From assembly GCF_014192335.1 (NCBI RefSeq), contig NZ_JACHXU010000013.1, positions 124,001-188,000 on the forward strand: 64,000 nt of DNA, in the 5' to 3' direction. Origin of the DNA: Aporhodopirellula rubra. GTDB lineage: Bacteria > Planctomycetota > Planctomycetia > Pirellulales > Pirellulaceae. The notes beneath the pieces are model-generated. The model made no database searches, was not told the origin of the DNA, and saw nothing but the letters and a program-made list of their open reading frames with translations. The translations under genes were made by a program, and so were the position numbers. Of the stretch, positions 15,026 through 23,868 are shown piece by piece; position 1 is the first letter of the stretch, and every line of letters begins with the position of its first letter.

Positions 15026-16929
15026 CGAAGGCTGAGCAGCGTTTGAATCGATCCGTCGGGCCAATGGACATTGAGTTCCGACGTGATCTTCGCGTCTGCA
15101 TCTAGCAACGCAACGAGTTGGTCAAGTTCAGCCAACCGTTTTGCCATCGCCGTGCCACCACGCACGGCTTCTTCAATTCGATCTCTCTGCATTTCGAGCG
15201 AAACTTCTTGTCGCCGGGCTCTCAGTTTCTCGGCTCGCGAGATCGCCGTGTCGAGCATCAGCAATTGCTCGTCGGCCGCCTGCAGTTGAGCGGTCACCGC
15301 ATCGAGTGTTGATCGAATCGTCTTCGCATCGGTCCATTGCCAGGGCATGGTAGGCCCCAGTCTGCCGCCGTAACGCACTCGCATCGAAAGTGAACCGCTC
15401 GTTCGAATGTCCATCCGCACGACCAAGGCGGATGCGTCGGGCGAGTCCTTCAGCGTCAATATTGCGATGCCACGAGTGCTGCGAGGTGAACCGCCATCAA
15501 TCTCTTCAATCCACTCGATCGCGACATCCTCGGGAACGTCAACGGAGACGGACAGCCGAGTCGATTTGGCAACGATCGGTCCGCCCAAGTTCCACTTCAG
15601 CTTTTCGTCACGCCGCTGCAGGTTGAGCGGGATGGGGGCAGCGTCGAGTTGCGACCGCAGGTGAATGATGTCGCCGGCGTCGGTTCGCAATCGTCCATTG
15701 ATGATCGCATCGCTTCTTCGTGAATCGGCTGCTTCGGCGAGCCAGCGAAACGTTAAGCCGGATTCCGTTTCGTCGTCGCCCGGGTGCATTTCGATCCTAG
15801 CGAGAGGAGTTTCGTCAGACGCCTCGGTGATCTTCCACTCATTATCCGACGAGTCCGATTGCAAGCGGAGCGGCGAATCATCGGGGAATTCGAATTGCAG
15901 ATTCTCCAGGCGAGATTCGTTCGCAAAAAGTAACACGGTCGGCGGCAATTCAGTGCGTGACTTTGTCGGTGCTTTCGGGAGCGACACCGACGTCGTTTGT
16001 GGCTCGCTCGAAGAAATCGATTGGGTTTGCTGTTCCTCCGCATCCTCGAGCATTTCGTCGTCGGTCAGTTCGCTGTCATCCGCCGCGATGTCGACCGAAG
16101 CGATCTCGGGCGTCGGCGTGTTGGATCCGTCGAGTGGTTCCGGTGCAGCAATTGGTGAACCGTCAACGCTATCGCTCGATCCCGCCGTGGATGGCGTGTC
16201 ATCGTCCACGACGTTTGAGATCGAGGGCGGCAAAAAGGAGTCGAGCGAGACACCGAGCAGTGACGTGTCCACGTTTGCATCACGTGGGATAACATCCGTG
16301 TTCGGCATTTCAGCCGTGTCCATCACCGTTTCCAATGTTTCCGCCGAGACGTCTTGATCGAAGGGACGCGTGGAGGGTTTGCGAGCGGAGCGTGTGTCGA
16401 ACACGTTCGACGCCGAATCCGCCGAGGATGCCGGACCCGTCGATTTGTCGGGTGTCGACATGGCGGTTGATTGTGGCGATTGATCGTCGAAACTCCCACG
16501 TAGCGTGTATGCCGCGATGGCGACGGCGATGATACCGATCGCGATACCAGGAACGGCGAATCGTTTTAGATTCCGCGGGTTGTCTTGATCGGTTCGCGCG
16601 TCGGACCCTTGGGATGGTTGCTCAGGTTCTGTTTTGAGATCCGGAATCGTCGACAAGGCCGGTTTGATCGCGTCTTGCTCGGCGGCGTCTGTGTCCGAGA
16701 TCTCGCTTTTCGGAGTGTCAGGAGACGCGGAATCGTTCGACAGATAGAGTCGTCCGGACTCATCGACGAACAGTTGTTGCCACACTGGGTCGGACGGGTC
16801 GAACGAGGTCGCGGAATACGACGCGATGTGGGTTCGGGCATCGTCGAGCCAACCTTCGGCGATATCGTTCGGAGGGGGGCCCAGTCGGGCGACCAAGTCG
16901 GCGGCCGTTTCGAGGTTCTCGGTGGTCAT
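15022..16929 (-). CDS. Membrane-anchored hypothetical protein with long acidic linker
   Basis: The product has 635 residues and an unknown function. The N-terminal 120 residues are cytosolic-looking; VWQQLFVDESGRLYLSN resembles a GYF-like snippet. A single TM helix follows (FAVPGIAIGIIAVAIAAYTL, about 124-143). Next is a 190-residue Ser/Asp/Thr/Pro-rich disordered linker. The C-terminal 300 residues are predicted beta-rich (TRLSVSVDVPEDVAIEWIEE; GSLSMRVRYGGRLGPTMPW), and a helical coiled part near the end includes LQAADEQLLMLDTAISRAEKL. It is probably a bitopic envelope protein. It lies 76 bp downstream of the RNA methyltransferase gene on the same strand, at the end of that operon. Confidence 0.75.
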   Translation of the reverse strand: MTTENLETAADLVARLGPPPNDIAEGWLDDARTHIASYSATSFDPSDPVWQQLFVDESGRLYLSNDSASPDTPKSEISDTDAAEQDAIKPALSTIPDLKTEPEQPSQGSDARTDQDNPRNLKRFAVPGIAIGIIAVAIAAYTLRGSFDDQSPQSTAMSTPDKSTGPASSADSASNVFDTRSARKPSTRPFDQDVSAETLETVMDTAEMPNTDVIPRDANVDTSLLGVSLDSFLPPSISNVVDDDTPSTAGSSDSVDGSPIAAPEPLDGSNTPTPEIASVDIAADDSELTDDEMLEDAEEQQTQSISSSEPQTTSVSLPKAPTKSRTELPPTVLLFANESRLENLQFEFPDDSPLRLQSDSSDNEWKITEASDETPLARIEMHPGDDETESGLTFRWLAEAADSRRSDAIINGRLRTDAGDIIHLRSQLDAAPIPLNLQRRDEKLKWNLGGPIVAKSTRLSVSVDVPEDVAIEWIEEIDGGSPRSTRGIAILTLKDSPDASALVVRMDIRTSGSLSMRVRYGGRLGPTMPWQWTDAKTIRSTLDAVTAQLQAADEQLLMLDTAISRAEKLRARRQEVSLEMQRDRIEEAVRGGTAMAKRLAELDQLVALLDADAKITSELNVHWPDGSIQTLLSLR

Positions 16930-17005
16930 GCGTCGTTGATTTTCTGCGTGCCCGTCGGTTCGTATACGATTCGACGCAGTCTAGCAGGTCCGGCGCGGTG
17001 GTGAG

Positions 17006-18583
17006 CTATTCGACCCGCGCGAACCGGGCCAAATGGTTTTTCCCGATACGCCCATCGCTCTTGATCCAACCCAACGGTCGGCCACGATGGCGAACGATCT
17101 GCCATCCGGTTTGTTCCGTTGCGGGGATTGTTTGACCCGACAAATACATCGACGCGGTCGCGTCGTCGACGTCCAACGACGTGGTCCCCTCGATCGCCGC
17201 GTTCCGCCGGATCGCCGCGGCGTGGGATGGTTTCCAGGTCGACCCAGTGCGGTGCGCGACCTCGGGGCCAATCACAAATTGCTCGTTGACCCAATCCGGC
17301 GCGTCGGGAGCGTTTGCGTCGATGATCCAATCGCGGAGTTGGAAACGATGACGCCGATCATCAGGGCAAATCAAGAAGGGAAGTTGCTCGATCGCATCAC
17401 GGGGAACCATGGCGTCGTCACGCGAACGCGATGTCGTGCTGCGTCTCCACGACGCATCGATCCGATCGCGATCAAGGTCGGCCGTCTCGGCAGCAGCGGG
17501 TTTCGCTAGCCGAGCGGCAAAGCTGCCCGCGCACGCGCTGCGATGCGGCCAGAGTCGGTAACTGCACTGGAGAGCTTCGCCGGGAAAGGAAATCGGCAGG
17601 TCGCTGCGGTAGTCAACAAGGCGTTGGACCGGAGACGCGGTGAGGCCGAGTTCCTCCATCATGAATCGCACTTGCCCCTCGTTCTCTTTGATCGCGAAAG
17701 TGCACGTGCTATAGACGATCGTGCCGCCGGGACGAAGCAATCGTTCTGCCGCAGCGAGAATTCGGTTTTGCCGTAAACGGTTTAATTCGATTTGACTGGT
17801 TTGAACCGCGGTGGCGGATTGTTTGCCACGAGCTACGAGAGCCTGGCCGCTGCACGGGGCATCGACCAAAACGAAATCAAACAAGCCCGGGAATTTATCC
17901 GCGAGCACCTCGGGGTCTTCGCTCGTGATCGCGTATTGGTCCGAGCCCGTGCGGGCAAGGTTGTAGGCCAACGGTGCGACGCGAGACCGGATCGGTTCAT
18001 TGGCGAGTAGGAAACCACGAGGTGGTATTACTTCGTCAGGCGTCGTTTCGGCGAGCCGGTAAGGTTCGTCAATTGCTTCGAGCAAGCCGCTGGCCTTCCC
18101 GCCCGGAGCGGCACAGAGATCACAAATCAGTTTTCCACGGAGTTGATCCGTGTCGGCTTGAGCCGCCGCGAGTGCGAGCAACGATCCGGCGTCCTGGAGA
18201 TAGAACTCACCCGCTGCGTAGTCGATCGTTCGCGAGGGACGCGTCATTTCCGGCGACGGATGCATCGCCATCGGGTACCACGGAACCACGCGTGATTCAC
18301 GATCCGGACCGAGCACAGTATCGGCGAGGTCGGTCGAAAGATTGTCTTTGCAATTGAGGACGTCGCGCCGCATGCGCAGCACGTTCTCATGACGGGCGAC
18401 GATCGCCTCGCAGAGCTGCGTGATTTCCGCTTCGGGCAGCGCAACCTCGCCCCCGACCTCACACTTCAACGATTCGCCGACGGCCTCAACGCTGAGGTTT
18501 GCCGAGTCATTGGAGCCGCGTTTGGGACGTTTGGATGGACGCTTGGACGACGATTTCGATTTTCGATTCTTCTTGTGGCTCAC
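17006..18583 (-). CDS. RNA m5C methyltransferase, NOL1/NOP2/Sun family
   Basis: This is an S-adenosylmethionine-dependent cytosine-C5 methyltransferase acting on rRNA or tRNA. The family motifs are all visible. CDLCAAPGGKASGLLEAI is the SAM-binding motif I. FDFVLVDAPCSGQA carries the motif IV Cys used for product release. GGTIVYSTCTFAIKENEG carries the catalytic Cys of motif VI. The N-terminal 25 residues are very basic. The C-terminal 150 residues, with MYLSGQTIPATEQTGWQIV and RPLGWIKSDG, resemble the PUA-like RsmF C-terminal domain. RsmF or RsmB are the nearest named relatives; I leave the symbol open. The start overlaps the upstream small membrane protein gene by 4 bp. Confidence 0.92.
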   Translation of the reverse strand: MSHKKNRKSKSSSKRPSKRPKRGSNDSANLSVEAVGESLKCEVGGEVALPEAEITQLCEAIVARHENVLRMRRDVLNCKDNLSTDLADTVLGPDRESRVVPWYPMAMHPSPEMTRPSRTIDYAAGEFYLQDAGSLLALAAAQADTDQLRGKLICDLCAAPGGKASGLLEAIDEPYRLAETTPDEVIPPRGFLLANEPIRSRVAPLAYNLARTGSDQYAITSEDPEVLADKFPGLFDFVLVDAPCSGQALVARGKQSATAVQTSQIELNRLRQNRILAAAERLLRPGGTIVYSTCTFAIKENEGQVRFMMEELGLTASPVQRLVDYRSDLPISFPGEALQCSYRLWPHRSACAGSFAARLAKPAAAETADLDRDRIDASWRRSTTSRSRDDAMVPRDAIEQLPFLICPDDRRHRFQLRDWIIDANAPDAPDWVNEQFVIGPEVAHRTGSTWKPSHAAAIRRNAAIEGTTSLDVDDATASMYLSGQTIPATEQTGWQIVRHRGRPLGWIKSDGRIGKNHLARFARVE

Positions 18584-18903
18584 CGGTTTGTCAGTTTGCC
18601 CCAGAGCATCGTTCCTAGCGACAGCGCGGCCGCGAGCAGCAACGGCGACGTGACCGTGAACAGAATGAAAAGGATCTGTGGGCCACGCCGACTGCGGTCG
18701 GCCGTGATCGGAGTCCCCAACAAGAGAGACAATTCCTCTTGGATTTCAGGGATTCTCGCCGCGTAGACCAAGCCTGCCGAGATGACGGCGGCGACAACGA
18801 CGAGGATCAGCATCGGCGCGATCCCGATCTGAATCGGATGTGTCGGCGCACGACGCGGTGGCGTCGAGACAGTGGAAGAAGATTGAACGGGACGATCAGT
18901 CAT
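18580..18903 (-). CDS. Small two-helix membrane protein
   Basis: The product has 107 residues. There are two clear hydrophobic segments, [22 protein letters not shown] and [20 protein letters not shown], separated by a short polar loop ([24 protein letters not shown]). The N-terminus is Ser/Thr/Pro-rich. The function is unknown. It overlaps the spoVG stop by 8 bp and the methyltransferase start by 4 bp, so all are surely co-transcribed and probably translationally coupled. Confidence 0.8.
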   Translation of the reverse strand: MTDRPVQSSSTVSTPPRRAPTHPIQIGIAPMLILVVVAAVISAGLVYAARIPEIQEELSLLLGTPITADRSRRGPQILFILFTVTSPLLLAAALSLGTMLWGKLTNR

Positions 18904-19933
18904 CGAGAATGCCGGCGCCGAATCCAGAACTCATGTTGTCATCGGAATCGGGCGAGTCGCTCGATGTGTCGACCTTGCCCATCCCCGTCGAGGGCGGAGT
19001 GTTGGTGATGGTTTGTCGGCTCGAGCCACCACGACGGTCTTGGAAATGGGGCCGCGGGATCGTGTTGCGGACACCGGTTTCGGCACGCGTCATCTTCGCG
19101 TCGTCGGTTCGTTCGGTTTCGTCTTGGGCCGATCGTTGGCGGGATGGTTTGGCGTCGGAGGCAAAATTAGGCGACTGCAGATTCTGCTTCTCGTCAATTC
19201 TCGCAGTCGTGGTTGCGGGATCGGTTTGCGGCGACTCGGCGCCGCTATCGTCCGCATCAGAGGCGGTTGCCTCCGTGGCGGCGGCAGCATCGGACGGAGC
19301 GGGTGCGTCGGACTGCGTTGTTTCGGCGGGTGTTTCGTTGTCAAACAATCCCGCGCCGAACGCATCGTTGGTGGGCGGTTCGGTGGCATTTTCGGAGATG
19401 ATCGCCGGGCCGGGGAGGGACGCTTTCTTGATATTCGATTTCACTTTAGGTGGATTGGGTGAGGTGGACGCGTTCGATGCCGAGACGTTGGCGTCCGCGT
19501 AGTCGGCTTCGTCGTAATCACCGGCGTCGAAGTCGTCGTCGTAGCGGCTTCGGTAGTTGGGTTGAGCTGACCGTTGCAGTTCCGCGTTGAATTCTTCGAT
19601 AACCGCGTTTTGGATCATCTCGCGGCATTCACTGTTAATCGGATGAGCGACATCCGCGTAGAGCTTTTGCGGCGAATCGACGTTACCGCTGAACAGTTTC
19701 GCACCGCATTGGTTGCAGAAGGAAGCACGAAGATGGTTCTTGCTGCCGCACCGGTTGCAGTGTCCGGTGAGTTTGCGTGACGGCATGGCGACGAAGGGGC
19801 CGTGACTGCCGTCGATTATTTTTAGGTCGCGAACGACGAAACTTTGGTCAATCGTGATCGAACAGAACGCTCTCAAACGGTCTTCCGAACCTTCCATCAA
19901 TTTGATGCGAATCTCGGTAATTTCCACCACCAT
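18896..19933 (-). CDS. spoVG: SpoVG-family protein with inserted zinc ribbon and long tail
   Basis: The N-terminal part is a SpoVG domain, an RNA/DNA-binding regulator. [20 protein letters not shown] (3-22), [20 protein letters not shown] (33-52) and [20 protein letters not shown] (91-110) match the family in order. Between MPSRKLTG and [12 protein letters not shown] the usual short loop is replaced by a zinc ribbon, C59-x2-C62 ... C73-x2-C76. Residues 130-345 are Ser/Thr/Asp/Pro-rich and probably disordered; they end in a short motif GFGAGILDD that also appears as FGAGLFDN near residue 203. It follows ispE after a 3-bp gap. The ispE-spoVG neighbourhood is also known from Bacillus. A nucleic-acid regulatory role is expected; the target is unknown. 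Confidence 0.9.
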   Translation of the reverse strand: MVVEITEIRIKLMEGSEDRLRAFCSITIDQSFVVRDLKIIDGSHGPFVAMPSRKLTGHCNRCGSKNHLRASFCNQCGAKLFSGNVDSPQKLYADVAHPINSECREMIQNAVIEEFNAELQRSAQPNYRSRYDDDFDAGDYDEADYADANVSASNASTSPNPPKVKSNIKKASLPGPAIISENATEPPTNDAFGAGLFDNETPAETTQSDAPAPSDAAAATEATASDADDSGAESPQTDPATTTARIDEKQNLQSPNFASDAKPSRQRSAQDETERTDDAKMTRAETGVRNTIPRPHFQDRRGGSSRQTITNTPPSTGMGKVDTSSDSPDSDDNMSSGFGAGILDD

Positions 19934-19936
19934 CCC

Positions 19937-21166
19937 CTATGCGATTTGGATCTCCGGTGCTGCCGAACAGGTCGCGACGACTTTTACCAACGCGCCTCCT
20001 GACAACTGCTCGCGAACGAACGCGCTCAATTCTCGTGTTTTCGCGACGTCCGATGCGCTCGTCGCGTCTGTCGCCGAACCGGGTGCCGTGTCGGCCGACA
20101 ATTCATCGGGAGTCAACCAAGCGAAACAGGCCGAACCGCTGCCGGTCATTTGACAATGCGAATCATGTTGCGGTTTCGGAGACCATCGTGCTTTGGACTG
20201 CCGCAAACATTCTAGCGCCTCATTGACGTGAGGTGATAGCCCGCTGGCCGGGTCCGCGAGAGCATTATAAAGAATCCCGGCGGTCGGGATGGGACTGGGG
20301 CGAATAAATGTTTTAATCGTATCGAGGCCACTTTTGGGGTTCGCCGAGACGGTTGCTCGCGAGTAGACCGCGGCCGTCGAGAGAGCGATTGGCGGGTAAA
20401 TGACGAGAAAACGATGCTTCACAGGCATTTCGTGGAAACTCAATTTCTCGCCGCGGCCGAGTGCTCGTGCGAGTGAACCGAAACGTTCGCGCGATGGATC
20501 GGACTCCGGATCGTGGGAAATGTCCGCACATGTGTCCCCTAAGAAAAACGGCACGTCGCTGCCGAGTTGGGCGGCCATTTGTGTCAGCTTTTCGTCCGTG
20601 AGGGCGCTCGCGAGATCTGGATTGGCGTTTTGCAGGGCACATTTGGCCAAACGCAGGGTCGCCGCCGCGTCGCTGCTGGCTCCGCCCATTCCCGCACCAC
20701 TGGGGATCCGTTTACCTAGTTGAACTTTCCATCCGCCGTTGTATCCGGTTTCGTCGTTGACCAGTTCGAGTGCCCGGTGGACCAGATTGCTGCCGTCGGT
20801 CGGAACGTCGAGCAACGCGTCGCGAACCCCAACGCCGAGTTCCTCTGCGATCGCCGTTCGATCGGGCAACCAATCCACCGACAGTTTGATGCCGGGTGTC
20901 GGTTTGAGTTGCAGTTGCAGTTCGTCACGCCAGTCGATTGCGACCATGACGGTGTCGAGTTCATGAAATCCATCGTCTCGCCGACCGAGAATTTCGAGAA
21001 AGAGGTTTAGCTTCGCAGGCGGCGAGGTTCGGTAGGGCGTGTCGGCGTTGGAAATGAGTGCGATTCCGTCTGGATTGAAAAAGCAAAAGGAATTGCCAGC
21101 ACGATGCGTAACATCTTTGGTGGCGTTACTAGTCGCAAGTTTCGGCCGGTCGCAGGTTTTAGCCAA
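19937..21166 (-). CDS. ispE: 4-diphosphocytidyl-2-C-methyl-D-erythritol kinase
   Basis: This GHMP kinase phosphorylates CDP-methylerythritol in the non-mevalonate isoprenoid pathway. Key signs are the N-terminal PPAKLNLFLEILGRRDDGFHEL (starting about residue 49), the ATP loop RIPSGAGMGGASSDAAATLRL, LGSDVPFFLGDTCADI and the late MTGSGSACFAW. The C-terminal region has an insertion (LTPDELSADTAPGSATDATSA). No ATG or GTG exists between the upstream stop and the conserved N-terminus. The only ordinary start in the frame is the TTG at 21166, which gives a roughly 45-residue non-conserved extension, so the true start is uncertain. It is the first gene of an operon with spoVG. Confidence 0.93.
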   Translation of the reverse strand: MAKTCDRPKLATSNATKDVTHRAGNSFCFFNPDGIALISNADTPYRTSPPAKLNLFLEILGRRDDGFHELDTVMVAIDWRDELQLQLKPTPGIKLSVDWLPDRTAIAEELGVGVRDALLDVPTDGSNLVHRALELVNDETGYNGGWKVQLGKRIPSGAGMGGASSDAAATLRLAKCALQNANPDLASALTDEKLTQMAAQLGSDVPFFLGDTCADISHDPESDPSRERFGSLARALGRGEKLSFHEMPVKHRFLVIYPPIALSTAAVYSRATVSANPKSGLDTIKTFIRPSPIPTAGILYNALADPASGLSPHVNEALECLRQSKARWSPKPQHDSHCQMTGSGSACFAWLTPDELSADTAPGSATDATSASDVAKTRELSAFVREQLSGGALVKVVATCSAAPEIQIA

Positions 21167-21416
21167 TGTGACGCCCGGTGTTGGACGATTGATTCGCCGC
21201 GAAGGCGAGTTCCATGTTGCTCTGCGAGTTTTTAATTCATTTTCGATAGGCCGGACCGAGCAAACATTGTGATTGCCGGAGCGGCGGACGCGATTGGGGC
21301 GTTTGGGAATTTGTTGCTGTGTTTTGAAGTTGGTTCTTTGCGCTGTTCGATCGCGGTTTGCGTCCTTGATCCGGCCTACTTTGTTGGCGTTCGGTCAAAT
21401 AGGCAACCACGTGCGA

Positions 21417-22439
21417 TTAGGCTGCGACGCTTGCTGATTTAGTTCGTTTGAACGCGATCAGGGCAATCCCCAAACGGTCGGCTAATGCGATCGTTTCTTC
21501 TTGATCGAGCAAGATCGTTCGGTCGGCTTCGATCGCGATTGCGACTCCGCCTGCGTCGGCGACGTTTTGGATCGTTTGGGTGCCGATGGTCGGGACGTCG
21601 AAACGCATGTCTTGGTTTGGCTTGCTGACTTTGACCAACGTCCATCCGCCTCGTCGGCACAATTCACCACTGCGACGGATGCACGCGTCGGTACCCTCAA
21701 TCGCTTCGACTGCGATCACGGTGCCGTCTTTGATCGCGACGGCTTGTCCGATATCCAGTCCGCCCATCGTTTTGGCGATCGACCATCCGAACTCCGCATC
21801 ACGCATCGCTGATGTCGACAACGATTTGCGTGTCAGTAATCCTTCCTTCACGAGTAGCTCCGGTGCGAGTCGGGTGGCCGAACAAATTTCGATTCGGTTG
21901 CGATGATAGGTATCAATGACGGCCGACAACAATCGATCGTCGCGGGCGTCGCGGCCTCGTCCCATCAGCAGCGGGCCGAAAGTACGCAGGCAGGTGAGGT
22001 CGGGGAAATGACGCAGCCAGAGCGAACCGCCATACAACAGGTCGGACTTGAACAGTTTGCCCGCCATGGTCACTTTCGTGACATTCTGTTTTTTGAAGAA
22101 ACGCAGGTGTCGACCGAATCGGCCGACGCCCGACCACAAAACGTGATCACACGCGGCTTCGATTTCAGGACCCGCGTGGCCGCTGATGGCGACACAGACG
22201 ACTGGGTTGCCTCCCTCGCGAATGCGATGAGCGACTGAGATCGGGAAGCGTCCCCACCCGGCAACCAAACCCACCGGTTCACCCGCGGCCAACGTGACGT
22301 CGATGTCATTGCTGACGACGTCATCCACCGACGCGTCCATGAAGGAGACGTTGCCTGCGGAAGCGGCCATGTCATCGCGGATCGCGTGTTCGTAGGCCGC
22401 TTGATCGAGGACAGCGTTTTGGTGAGAGATTGGTTTCAT
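21417..22439 (-). CDS. lpxI: UDP-2,3-diacylglucosamine pyrophosphatase LpxI
   Basis: The enzyme hydrolyses UDP-2,3-diacylglucosamine to lipid X in lipid A synthesis and is an alternative to LpxH. Family signs are the N-terminal PVGLVAGWGRFPISVAHRIR and KKQNVTKVTMAGKLFKSDLL. GRDARDDRLLSAVIDTYHRN follows, then the C-terminal GQAVAIKDGTVIAVEAIEGT with DACIRR, RRGGWTLVKVSKPNQDMRFD, DVPTIGTQTI and AGGVAIAIEADRTILLD. At 340 residues it has an extra N-terminal 45 compared with the minimal family length. It lies 20 bp downstream of lpxD on the same strand. Confidence 0.93.
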   Translation of the reverse strand: MKPISHQNAVLDQAAYEHAIRDDMAASAGNVSFMDASVDDVVSNDIDVTLAAGEPVGLVAGWGRFPISVAHRIREGGNPVVCVAISGHAGPEIEAACDHVLWSGVGRFGRHLRFFKKQNVTKVTMAGKLFKSDLLYGGSLWLRHFPDLTCLRTFGPLLMGRGRDARDDRLLSAVIDTYHRNRIEICSATRLAPELLVKEGLLTRKSLSTSAMRDAEFGWSIAKTMGGLDIGQAVAIKDGTVIAVEAIEGTDACIRRSGELCRRGGWTLVKVSKPNQDMRFDVPTIGTQTIQNVADAGGVAIAIEADRTILLDQEETIALADRLGIALIAFKRTKSASVAA

Positions 22440-22459
22440 GCTGGCGTGTGGCCGTTGTG

Positions 22460-23587
22460 CTATGCCGCTTTGGACGAAGAGTCGTTCACCTTGTCTTCGA
22501 TTTGTTTGACCAACGTGCGAACTTTGCCCTGCACTTCTTTGAGTTCACGGCGGAGGTCGGGCAGTTTTCGCTGCACGGCCAACATTCGGAGCTGTTCTTG
22601 CTGTGGCGTTGCCGGTGATCCGAAGTAAACGCCTTTGGTCAGGTTGTCCATCACTCCCGCTTGAGCGCCGATCGTGACGTGGTCGCCAAGGTGAATGTGG
22701 TCACGCAGTCCGACTTGTCCGGCGAGCACAACGTAGTCGCCCGTCGAGCAACTGCCGGCGATGCCGACTTGGCTGCACAGCAGGTTGTGTTTTCCGATTC
22801 GGCAGTTGTGTCCGATCATGACTTGGTTGTCGATCTTGGTGCCTTCGCCGATGCGTGTGGCGCCGTAGGTGCCGCGGTCGATCGTGACGGCCGCGCCGAG
22901 TTCAACGTCGTTGTCGATCTGCACGTAGCCGAGTTGGCTGGTCGGCATATGTTTGCCTGCCACGTTTCGATATCCGAATCCGTGGGCCCCGAGCGTCGAG
23001 CCGGCATGGATCACCACGCGGTCTCCGAGCCGGCAATACGAATAAAGGGTCACGTTAGGATACAGGACACATTCGGCACCGATCGTGCAACCGGCCGCGA
23101 TGCTGACTCCGGCGTGGATTTTGCAATCAGGGCCGATCGTCACCCCGGCGCCAATGGAAGCGGCGGCACTGATTTGTGAGGAAGGATGGACATGCGCGGT
23201 CGAATCAACGCCGGTTCCTGGCACGTCTTGATCGATCGGTGGACGGAAATGAAGGATGATTTTCGCAAATGCCGCGTGTGGGTCTTCGACGATGATTTGC
23301 CATGCGGGGCCTTCGTTGTTGATCGATTCGGCGGTCAATGCCGAAGGCGTGATCAGCACGTCAGCGTGGCATCCACGGATCGCTCCGGCGTTTTGCACTT
23401 GGTCGACCATGGTGACTTCGCCCTGCTCGGCTTCCGAGGGCGGCGCGGCACCGCGGAGCGACGGGTTGTTCGAGTCGGTCTTGCTGCCGGACAGCGGCAA
23501 CAGTTCCCCGCCCGTCATTTCGACGATTCGAGCGAGGGAAAGCGGCGCGGGCGATGAGCTGTCGGCGGAGTAAATCACGGTGGTCAT
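22460..23587 (-). CDS. lpxD: UDP-3-O-acylglucosamine N-acyltransferase
   Basis: The enzyme adds the N-linked acyl chain to UDP-3-O-acylglucosamine in lipid A synthesis. The N-terminal uridine-binding domain ends near residue 125. The left-handed beta-helix follows, with many hexapeptide turns (ISAAASIGAGVTIGPDCKI; CTIGAECVLYPNVTLY). The active-site region GAHGFGYRN, TIDRGTYGATRIGEGTKI and VMIGHNCRIG holds the catalytic His of the G-H-N motif. The C-terminal part (LRMLAVQRKLPDLRRELKEV) is a charged helix typical of trimeric LpxD. It precedes lpxI in a two-gene lipid A operon and is divergent from the flagellar genes. Confidence 0.95.
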   Translation of the reverse strand: MTTVIYSADSSSPAPLSLARIVEMTGGELLPLSGSKTDSNNPSLRGAAPPSEAEQGEVTMVDQVQNAGAIRGCHADVLITPSALTAESINNEGPAWQIIVEDPHAAFAKIILHFRPPIDQDVPGTGVDSTAHVHPSSQISAAASIGAGVTIGPDCKIHAGVSIAAGCTIGAECVLYPNVTLYSYCRLGDRVVIHAGSTLGAHGFGYRNVAGKHMPTSQLGYVQIDNDVELGAAVTIDRGTYGATRIGEGTKIDNQVMIGHNCRIGKHNLLCSQVGIAGSCSTGDYVVLAGQVGLRDHIHLGDHVTIGAQAGVMDNLTKGVYFGSPATPQQEQLRMLAVQRKLPDLRRELKEVQGKVRTLVKQIEDKVNDSSSKAA

Positions 23588-23868
23588 GGATCGGAACTCC
23601 TGTCAAACGATCTTCTGGGTCAGATACACGTTCCTATGTAGCAATCCGGCCCGAGCGGTCGCAACGCTGATTCAGCCCTCACGGGCGTCTTCCTGGTTGT
23701 TTCATTCGCGAATTTCTGCCGCCGAATTCAGCCTTCGCGCCGCACCCGGAACTTTAGTAGAAGTCAAAAAAGAATCGTAAAAAGTTCGATCTCGCGTTTC
23801 GCGTGCTGTTCTCCTTTGCTGATCGTTCTTTTTCCCGTCTCCACGTTCCTTTTGTCTGTCCGACTGCT

